This document shows positions 56,545 to 64,000 of a stretch of DNA of 64,000 bases, one piece after another. A program made the translations under genes and the position numbers. Origin of the DNA: Aedes albopictus. Taxonomy: Eukaryota; Arthropoda; Insecta; Diptera; Culicidae. The stretch's first letter is position 1. The number at the start of each line of letters is the position of its first letter. The DNA lies in NCBI RefSeq assembly GCF_035046485.1, contig NC_085137.1:4131977-4195976 (forward strand), in the 5' to 3' direction. Below the pieces are notes generated by a model. It was not told the origin of the DNA. It did not search any database and saw only the letters and a list, made by a program, of their open reading frames with translations.

Positions 56545-57500
56545 ATATTTGAGCCTCAAGGAGAAACATCAGAGAAAACCAATATGGCTGCCACAATGGC
56601 CGACTTGGACCCCTACTCATGTTTTCAAGAGCACCAATCTTGAAAATTCGTAAAAAAATGCGCTCGATTTGGAATAGCTGCCTCTTTTTGCAAGTGAGCA
56701 AAGCCAGGATAAACAAGTGCGGCTTGATTCGAGGCTTCCTTCGTTAGATTTGTGCCTCTGAAGTTTGTTTGCAAAATTGCAATGGGATTTGTTGATGTTT
56801 CACCTAAAACTACTAAAAAAAGCTGCCACTTTGAATTTTGAGCCGCCATTTAGGATTAAGTCAGCAATTCTGGAAATTCTGGTCGCCATGTTTGGACTCC
56901 AGACTTCTTCGTACCACATATACCCTAAAACTCCATGAAAACGCCGTCATATTGACTTTTAGGCCGCCATTTTGGGTACCAAATATACACACATCGTATG
57001 GCTTTGAAACCTAAAAATCCATTAAATAGCTGACATCTTGAGTTTTGAGTCACCATCTTGGAATTTAGACCGCCATCTTGAATATTCTGGTTGCCATTTT
57101 TGGTCTCCAGACATCTTCCCGATACCCAATACACCCAAAGGTTTTGGAGCCCAAAACTCCATTAAACAACCATTATCTTGAATTTTCAGACGCCATCTTG
57201 GAAATTTTGGTCGCCATTTTTCGACTCCTGACGTCTTCCTCATACCAAATATATCAATAAAACAGTTTTGGAACCTAAAACACCAATAAACAGTGGCCAT
57301 CTTGAATTTTGAGCTGCCATCTTGGATTTTCGACCGCTATGTTGAATTCTCTGGTCGCCATTTTTGGACTCCAGACAAATGTACCCATATTACATGGTTA
57401 TGCGGCCCAAAATTCTATTAAACAGCAGCCATCTTGAATTTTGAGCCTCCATCTTGAATATTAGACTATCATCTGAAATTTTTAGCCGACATCGTGGAAT
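56545..57500 (+). repeat. Degenerate ~125-140-bp tandem repeats rich in GCCATCTTG
   Basis: Landmark CCCAAAACTCCATTAAACA or variants recurs near 57010, 57148, 57272 and 57402. Each unit carries two to three GCCATCTTGAATTTTGAG or TCGCCATTTTTGG words. At least nine GCCAT(C/T)TT-type words occur between 56850 and 57440. No coding function. Confidence 0.6.
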
Positions 57501-57559
57501 TTTGGTCTTCAGTGTTGATTTCCGCACAACATTCCTCATTTATGCTAAAGGATATAAAA

Positions 57560-57860
57560 ATCGGTGCAGTTTGATGTGTCGCATGATATGGCTCGATTCC
57601 GTTTTATATACTGGCCGTATAGTTCATCGGTGCTGGTCCGGATCATAAAAATGGCCATAGCTCCGGAACGCCTTGACCGAAGTGCAAGTGCATTTTTTTT
57701 TGCGCACAGACATACATACATACATACACACATACAGACATCATCTCTATTCATCGAACTGAGTTGATTGGTATATGTGACTCGACTCTCCGAGCCATCT
57801 ATAGAAAATTAGTTTTTTCAGTGAACATATAGCCTTTCAGTACACTTTGGTGTTCGAGAA
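57560..57860 (+). repeat. Transposon-derived block with (CATA)n microsatellite
   Basis: A GC-moderate segment (AATGGCCATAGCTCCGGAAC) is followed by a CATACATACATACATACACA microsatellite at about 57710-57740 and a block ending AGAAAGGCAAAAAG. It looks like part of a dispersed element; family not determined. Confidence 0.4.
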
Positions 57861-58400
57861 AGGCAAAAAGAAAAAGCTGACTACGCCGTTGCACCATTTC
57901 ATTGCAGAAATGGAGAATTGATCTTCTCACCATACAAAAATCCAGCTCACTACTTTCAATCTAGTACTTCACTTATTGTTTCCTATTGACTACAATACTA
58001 AAATTTTACCGTTATCAACCTTTGCCGCCCAAAACTATTTCAATAGTGGAACTTAAAAGAATAGCCTATATTGAAAAAAAAAATGAATAAATATTGGCAG
58101 ATTCAGCACCAACATCTAATTTAACTCTTCTATTAGGAGGGGTTGCTTAACGAGAATGTTTATCAACCAAATTTCGACACGAGAAGCAGATATTCTTCTA
58201 ATTTAGAGATTTTTTTTTGAGGATTGTTGGAATGGCCACCTGGTTCCGGAGTTATTCCGGAATCAAAATGAGTCAATGGAATTGGGCCATTTTGGAAAAA
58301 GTGAATTTTTGATATGGGAACAGTTTATTTTTCAGACCTAACCCAAGTAACAATTCTATTGCTGATTGGTTTTGTTTGATTTTTATTAGGGTTTTATTAC

Positions 58401-59488
58401 TTACCTTACCGATCTGGCTAAAGCCGGGGTGGCCTCTGCTGTACATACAGGGGGTGGCCAAAATGTTTGGGATAGGCAACTTTTTTTCTCCCACAAAAAA
58501 AAATCAACATGCTGTAACTTTTCATAGAGTGCATCAAAAAATCTCAAATTTTGACTATTTATCAACCTATTATATGTGCATCATTGGTACAAAATCTGAC
58601 TCGATTGAATAATTTTTCGCGAAGTTAGAACCGTTCGGGTAAAACACTATTTTTTAGCCAACTCATTTTTGAGCTGTCATATCTCAGAAACTAGTGAACC
58701 GAATTGAATGAATTTTTTAACGTTTATCAACAATATATTGATACCTAATACAACGTTATAAAATGTAATATTTTCTCACGGAGAATTAAGTTATACCGGG
58801 TTGAAATTTTTACCCATATAGAGGAAAATAAGTAATTTTACAATAGCACACAAAAATTACTAAATGTGTTCTTTGGACATCAACACTAAAATTTATTGAC
58901 ACCTTCGTAAAAAAATTACATTTTTTCGAGAAAAATCCAAAAAGTGTCAACCCATGATAACTTTTTTCAACGTTCAAAAAGTATCTATGTTTTAATGGTT
59001 TGAAAAGCATTTATATATTGTTAGTGTACGTACAAAATTTCATTCAATTCGGTTCAGTGGTTTCCGAGATATGACAGCTCAAAAATGAGTTGTTCAAAAA
59101 TAGTGTTTTACCCGAACGGTTCTAACTTTGCGAAAGATTAATCAATCGAGCCCGAATTTGTACCAATGATGCACATATGATAGGTTGCCAAACAGTCAAA
59201 ATTTGAGATTTTTTGATGCACTCTATGAAAAGTTATAGCATGTTGAGCTTTTTTGTGGGAGAAAAAAAGTTGCATATCCCAAACATTTTGGCCATCCCCT
59301 GTAGTAGCCGCCTCCATTCCACTCGGTCCATGGCTGTTGGTCTCCAGTTCCGCACTCTGCGTAGGGTCCGCAGATCGTCCTCCACTTGGTCGACCCACCT
59401 AGCTCGCTGCGCTCCACGTCTTCTTGTACCGGTCGGATGACTCTCGAGAACCCGACTAAAATGGGGTTGCTATCCGACATCCTGATGA
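58401..59488 (-). mobile_element. 5'-truncated non-LTR retrotransposon, itself interrupted
   Basis: On the minus strand 59302-59480 encodes the end of a non-LTR ORF2: TRRRGAQRARWVDQVEDDLR then TLRRVRNWRPTAMDRVEWRR, a C-terminal pattern I associate with RTE-like mosquito elements. It resumes at 58400-58440 as AEATPALARSV, interrupted by the mariner-like MITE. The minus 3' end is a GTAAG repeat. TTTATTAC flanks the insertion on both sides, consistent with target-primed reverse transcription into E3. Confidence 0.7.
58448..59301. mobile_element. Tc1/mariner-like foldback MITE, 854 bp
   Basis: TA at 58446-58447 and 59302-59303. Termini are CAGGGGGTGGCC and the complement of GGCCATCCCCTG. Inverted similarity extends about 300 bp into each side, through the AAAATGTTTGGGATA, GAACCGTTCGGGTAAAACAC and GAGCTGTCATATCTC regions. 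No transposase. It splits the retrotransposon C-terminus. Confidence 0.75.
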
Positions 59489-59748
59489 TTTATTACAGCA
59501 TTAATTAAAACACTGTTTTATGACTACTTTGATGACAACCATTGATAAAATGTTTTATTAGTACACTTGAAGAAATCCATAAATCCTGGTTTTAAGAGTA
59601 AACAAAACTCTCCGATATGTGAACCTTCTGGCATTCATTATTACCACAATAAAACTGTTCAAACTCTCAACAGATAGCGATCCGTTCAATTAGTAACGAC
59701 ATCTGTTGGTGGAAAAGCAGAAACTACGACACGGCTAGGTATATTGCG

Positions 59749-59920
59749 TATAAGTGTAGAATTAGCATTTAACCCTTCAGCGCGCGCGCTGTTGTAAAAA
59801 GTACAATACTACCAAAAAACCTCGCTTTTCGTATACAGCGCAAGCGCGGCGGTGCAGTTCCGTTTGCTTGATGGTGCGCGTCCTGGAAGTTTAAGTTAAA
59901 ATACACGTTAATACAAAAAG
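59749..59920 (+). repeat. GC-rich short interspersed element, copy 2
   Basis: Inserted in E3, with GGTATATTGCG on both sides (59738-59748 and 59921-59931) as a probable 11-bp target duplication. Contains TTAACCCTTCAGCGCGCGCG and a CCTCGCTTTTCGTATA core, homologous to the minus-strand sequence at 97-212. Confidence 0.6.
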
Positions 59921-60200
59921 GTATATTGCGGTCATCATAAAAGTATACTTGCTTTCGTTCTATTTTCGCTAGTTTTGGTCTTCGCCATATTGAAGAATTG
60001 GCTGACGTGAATGGAAAATAGTTAATTTTGCTGAAATAAGCAGTGAATTGATAGTTTGCCGCCATTTTCATATCATGCCGGAAGATTCTCTTAAAGAGGT
60101 TATCAAGAGGTTTTGATGTTTAAATCAGTTTTATTGCAAGTTTTATAAAATTAGTTAAGATCTCTTAAAGAGCCTAACAAAACTTAAAATGTTACGTGGG

Positions 60201-60530
60201 AAAGAAAAATATGTCTTAAAGTTCGTCCCGGTCACTAAGTGCCTTGGCCAGTGGAACAAGTTTTAAGGATGTTCTTGAATGAATATGATTCAACACCATC
60301 ATGCGACATATCAAAATTCATGATTTTGAAAGTTGTAGCAAATTATTACGATGATTGGTCGCTTAGAATACATTTGGACATTTTGGAATCAATTAATCGA
60401 ATTCCGAATTCCAGTTCCGGAGCCAAGTTTTGAAAATAGTTCAATACTGTCATGCGGAATTTCAAATATCGCAGATTTTGAAATATGTTAGTTGTTAGTT
60501 GTTGTTGTTGTATGTTAGTCGTTTAAAATA
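60201..60530. other. Gene-free stretch
   Basis: No repeat, ORF or element end recognised, apart from a short GTTGTTAGTTGTTGTTG run near 60490. Confidence 0.3.
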
Positions 60531-61290
60531 CTTCTTCCAGAAATTCTTTCGGTGGTTTTTCCAATGATTTCCTCAATGATTTATCCAGGACTTCCTTCTG
60601 AAGTTTCATCCAAGAGTTCTTCCAGAAATGCCTCATTAGGTCCTCTCTTCTATCTAGGGTTTTTCCAGAAATACTTCGTGGGATTCCTCTAGAGATTTCT
60701 CCTGGTATATTTGCAGCATTTTTTTCAGGGAATCTTTCTGAGATTTATCTGGAAATGTCACCTGCGATTCCATCATGGACTCTTCCATAGATTCCTCCAG
60801 AATACCTCTACCGATTCATCCAAGGAGAACTTTAGGTATTCCTCCAGGTATTCTTTGAAGGTGCTTGTCTCAGGATTCCCTCGGCATTCCTTTGCCCATC
60901 TGCTAGGATTTCTCTAGAAATGGTACCTATGGTACCACCAAGAATTCTACGAAGTCCTCCAGAAATTCCTTCAAGAGTTCTTGGGATCATTCAAGACAAT
61001 CTTCTTGGGATTATTCCAGAAGTTCCTCCGGTGATTCCTCCAGGAACATCTTCAGAGATTTAATCCAGAAACTCCAGCTAGGATCCCTCAAGCAATTGCA
61101 ACTGTGGTTCTACCATTCTTCCTTGGACACCTTCAGAAATTGTTAATGAAATACCTTCAAGAGGTTTACCCAGGGATTTCTTCAGAGATTTCTTGAGTGA
61201 TTTCTTCAAGAATTCTTGCTGGGGATTAATTATGATATTCTTCCAGAAGTTACTCCGGTGATTCCTCCAGAAATATCTTCAGATATTTCA
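60531..61290 (-). repeat. Class B repeats
   Basis: GATTCCTCCAGAAATTCCTTC-like copies, the complementary polarity of the block at 15-17.7 kb. Confidence 0.6.
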
Positions 61291-61375
61291 GAGTAGTTGA
61301 AGGACTAAACGTGAGGTAAAAAAGGGTTCACGGGAATGGTACTGAGGCGGGAGTAACATATTCTGCTTCGGGCAT

Positions 61376-62340
61376 CCATGGACCTTGAACAAGTAGCCAG
61401 TCACCGACTACCGGTCTTTGGCATCTGTTGTCCAGTCAGCATTTACATAGCGCACAAGTGGTGTACTGAATGCAGTGCTCTTGAAGGTCTGTCCCATTGC
61501 GGTTGTTCCTTTGAGGTATCGAGTTACCCGCTTCTAGTGGCTTCCAGTCGGGTTTTGCTGGAAACGTCCCATAAAGCTGATAGGGAAGCAGGTCCGGTGT
61601 TACGCAAAACAATTGATACATGATACTGCGTAGAAGTTCGTGATCCGGATGAAATGTTCTATTTCCATCTCTTTTCAGTTAGAGTTCTTTTGTCTATTGG
61701 GGTATATGTTGGATGGCAGGTACTCAAACCGAATTTACCCAGAAGCTTTACAGCTGCGGCTTCTTGTGATAACTCCATTGTTCTTACATTTCTGCGTCAT
61801 AATCGATTTGAATACCAAGAATTCGCATGAAAGGATCTTCATAAGCTTCTGGATACTGCATAAGTGACCTCGTCACCTTCCTGCGACAGCGTGTACAAAC
61901 AGTAATTCCTTTTGGAACATACGAACTTCACCTTCAGAAACACTTCATTGAATTCTGAAGCGATTTTTGCAGCTTGTACACCAGATTTGGTTTGGCCTTT
62001 ACTCTTTTTGGAACTTCCATGTACACTGTTCAGGTCCTCTTTAAGGTAACTATAGAAAAACATTGTTTTAGTGTCGATCTGATATACGTCATATCCATGA
62101 TTAACACTAACAACCAACACAGTCCGCACTGTAGCCAGCCGAACCACAGGTGCACAGGTTTCATAGAAATCAAGCTTTGTTTCGAACGCGATGGCCGATC
62201 TTATCTTCCTTCAGCCGAATTACCCATTTGTTTTTCAGGAGCTTCACACCAGAAGGGCATGGTACATCTTCCCATACACCATTCGTTGCCATGGAGTCGA
62301 GTTCATCAGCGCGCAGACTGGTAAAGACCATTTGTCATGA
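61376..62340 (-). pseudogene. Ty1/copia retrotransposon pol fragment (RT to RNase H), decayed
   Basis: Read on the minus strand: about 62150-61840 gives VVRLATVRTVLVVSVNHGYD-like sequence (first residue altered) and YDVYQIDTKTMF, the start of the copia reverse transcriptase. About 61760-61680 encodes ELSQEAAAVKLLGKFGLSTC. About 61560-61376 encodes RYLKGTTAMGQTF, then VNADWTTDAKDR, a stop, and SVTGYLFKVHG, the RNase H region. Frames change at least twice and there is at least one in-frame stop. The YxDD active site is not retained and no LTRs are seen. Confidence 0.75.
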
Positions 62341-62394
62341 TCGTTATGGTAAGCAATTTCGTCATACACTTCGGAAACATCTGAGAGGGAATGC

Positions 62395-62573
62395 AGAACT
62401 CCTGCAAGAATCTTCATGAAACTCTTCGTGAAATTCCCAGGAAACTCCCGGAGAAATTCCTGAACTATTGAAGGAATTCCTGGGGAAATCCTGGAGGATT
62501 TCCCGGGGAACTCATGGAGTAATGCCCGAAATATTTCTGAAGGAAATTTCCAGGAAACTCCTGGCCCAAGTAA
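62395..62573 (+). repeat. Class B repeat remnant
   Basis: AATTCCTGGGGAAATCCTGG-like copies immediately upstream of the copia fragment's minus-strand reading. Confidence 0.5.
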
Positions 62574-62944
62574 AAATTCGAAGTCTTAAATAAGCATGCA
62601 TGCTGTATTATTCCTTGTTTATAACAATCTTAGTTGAATAAAAATGTATGTGGAATTTGATGTTATTTACATTGTAAATAAGCCACAATAAAATATTCGG
62701 CACATACGCGAACAACGATTTAAGTATAAGCTTAACAAACGTCAGCAATTTTTGTTTGTTCAATTTGTCTATATAAGCTTTAATGTTAGCTGAATAAGAA
62801 CTTTTTTCTACATGTTAAATAACTCATTTTCCTCAGTTTCCAATAGCTGATTATTGTTCTTTATATAGAAGAGCAAATGCCTTTGATTTATATTACTTCA
62901 GCTATTATGGCTAAGTTCAATAATGATTTAATAGGATGCTACAT
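62574..62944. other. Gene-free AT-rich stretch
   Basis: Starts CCCAAGTAAAAATTCG, similar to the left end of the CCCAAGTAAC family, but no matching right end was found. Confidence 0.3.
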
Positions 62945-63335
62945 AAACGAATTAGCTTAGAGCTTAGCTTAGCTTAGACTGACTGCACATATCTATGGTT
63001 GCTACTCCGTGATTGACTCGAACCAATGACAGTTGCACAATGAATCAACTGAATAATTGACTGGGAGTGGTCAACATTCTCACTGTGCACGCTTCAGAGG
63101 CTCTCTTTAACAGTACAATAACGGCGCCGGCCACGTCCTTGCAGTCAGGTTGGAAGAGTGAAGGAATGTTAATAGCAACCTTTGTTATGTGAAAGTTGGC
63201 GTTTACCGCACGTCTCCACCAAAGGCTGCAGGAAGGAGTGATTGTTAGTAGGGCAGGTATCGTTGGGTCAGGATTCACTTCGATAAGTAATATGACCTTT
63301 TGGAGTTGCAGTATGCCGTGCAAACTGCAGTGATG
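62945..63335 (-). repeat. Probable retrotransposon 3' region with TTAGC repeat tail
   Basis: A GCTTAGCTTAGCTTAG microsatellite at about 62960-62985 adjoins moderately GC-rich, conserved-looking sequence to about 63300. The layout fits the 3' end and simple-repeat tail of a minus-strand non-LTR element. The 92-residue minus ORF (63045-63323) has no domain I recognise. Confidence 0.35.
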
Positions 63336-63339
63336 TTGT

Positions 63340-63690
63340 TCGCTTCACGCGGAAAGCAAACAACCAACCACCCTCGTCAGGTGATTGCTCAATATTTACT
63401 ACAAATGAAGCAACAAAGTGCTATTGTTCGCATCACGCGGAAAGCAAATAATCGACCACCCACGTCAGGTGATCGTTTAATATTTACTATTAAAGACGCG
63501 ACAACACATACAAACTTAAGCGCTATTGCTCACTCCGCGCGGAAAGTAAACAATCAGCCACCCGCGTCAGGTGGACACTCAAGATTTACAACAAAAGACG
63601 TGTCAAAACATGCAATTTGATGCGCTATTGCTCGCTTCACGCGGAAAGCAAACACTTGACCACCCACGTAAGGTGATCGCTCAATATTTA
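63340..63690 (+). repeat. Four ~100-bp tandem repeats
   Basis: The landmark TCACGCGGAAAGCAAA or variants recurs near 63340, 63428, 63530 and 63632 (spacings about 89, 101 and 102 bp). Each is followed by ACCACCC, CGTCAGGTGA and CAATATTTA segments. Three plus-strand frames read through parts of it. No gene recognised. Confidence 0.8.
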
Positions 63691-64000
63691 TTCATAAAAA
63701 TACTTGCAACAAATATACATGGACAGATACATAGAAAAATAGTATGTCGTTAAGAGATTGCACAAAAGAAATGAAATGCAATAAAAAGAAGAGATAGTTT
63801 GTAAAATGCCATCCCGAACAGTGACAAAGTGGAACAAAAATCCAAGTCGACACTCATGGTGACGAACTATAAAAAGTCAATGAAAAAATATTTGAAAAGA
63901 GGATATTATAAATATATGGTATAAAATTGTATTAATATAATAATTGATGTAGAATCCATAGAAAGAGAATAACAAGGAACAAACTCACCGGATAATCGCC
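63691..64000. other. Gene-free window end
   Basis: AT-rich sequence with no feature recognised up to the end of the window. Confidence 0.3.

Larger units (their letters stand above)
56040..57985. repeat. Inverted-repeat-bounded insertion complex in copy 2
   Basis: Left arm (about 56060-56145, landmark GAAGATCAATTCTCCATTTC) pairs with the right arm (about 57885-57985, GAAATGGAGAATTGATCTTC) over roughly 85-100 bp. Between them lie a hairpin, a second inverted repeat, GCCATCTTG repeats and a transposon-derived block. Copy 1 keeps the left arm and a partial right arm around its LTR element, so the palindromic frame predates the later insertions. Confidence 0.6.
58342..60200 (+). mobile_element. 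CCCAAGTAAC-family element, copy E3 (interrupted)
   Basis: Begins CCCAAGTAACAATTCTATTG and ends AAAATGTTACGTGGG. Internal landmarks (AACTCTCAACAGATAGCGAT, TATCAAGAGGTTTTGATGTT) match E2 at 10082-11081, same orientation. A 1.09-kb insertion (58401-59488) and a ~170-bp insertion (59749-59920) account for the extra length. Confidence 0.75.

Noticed and set aside
63340..63690. CRISPR-like array from evenly spaced ~100-bp repeats
   Set aside because: The whole unit is conserved, not a short repeat with unique spacers; eukaryotic context.

Overview
This window looks like a gene-poor stretch of mosquito nuclear genome, most likely culicine and Aedes-like. I base this on a Feilai-type tRNA-derived SINE with an intact target-site duplication, very dense MITEs and foldback elements, Ty1/copia and non-LTR retrotransposon remnants, and one large-intron receptor gene whose protein matches the insect-specific metabotropic GABA-B receptor subtype 3. 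There is no bacterial, viral or organellar gene layout. Most long ORFs are read-through of tandem repeats. I cannot separate Aedes species from sequence alone.

Layout. 1-20.7 kb is intergenic. It is built from degenerate interspersed repeat blocks (class A, core near TCTCAGGGGCGTTTCAGG; class B, core near GGAATTCCTGGTGGAATCCC), several MITEs, an 11-bp satellite (8.28-8.82 kb), and an inverted pair of ~1.0-1.2 kb transposon-like copies inside that satellite. At 17.70-18.13 kb class B becomes a clean 25-bp tandem array. 20.76-41.92 kb holds the GABA-B-R3 gene on the + strand in seven coding exons: 21259-21678, 28897-29040, 29132-29407, 29721-29786, 29849-30034, 39535-40079 and 40134-41811. All junctions keep frame and together encode about 1104 residues: signal peptide, Venus-flytrap ectodomain, seven membrane segments, coiled coil and long cytoplasmic tail.

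42-58 kb is the most unusual part. The last two exons, their 54-bp intron, the 3' UTR and flank are present a second time (52974-55250, plus flank to about 58.1 kb) at a constant offset of 13439 bp. Both reading frames are intact, with 9 amino-acid differences in 740 residues. The 5' exons are not repeated. After duplication the two flanks gained different insertions at nearly the same place: an LTR-bounded 3.9-kb unit with four TATA promoter-like cassettes in copy 1 (42695-46607), and a 1.8-kb complex of hairpins and GCCATCTTG repeats in copy 2.

The rest (58-64 kb) holds a three-level transposon nest, class B repeats, a decayed copia pol fragment on the minus strand, and a terminal block of four ~100-bp repeats.

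The one functional system visible is slow inhibitory neurotransmitter signalling through GABA-B-R3. The duplicated terminal module could act as an alternative 3' end, be a separate relic, or be an assembly artefact; how to tell these apart is given in the findings.
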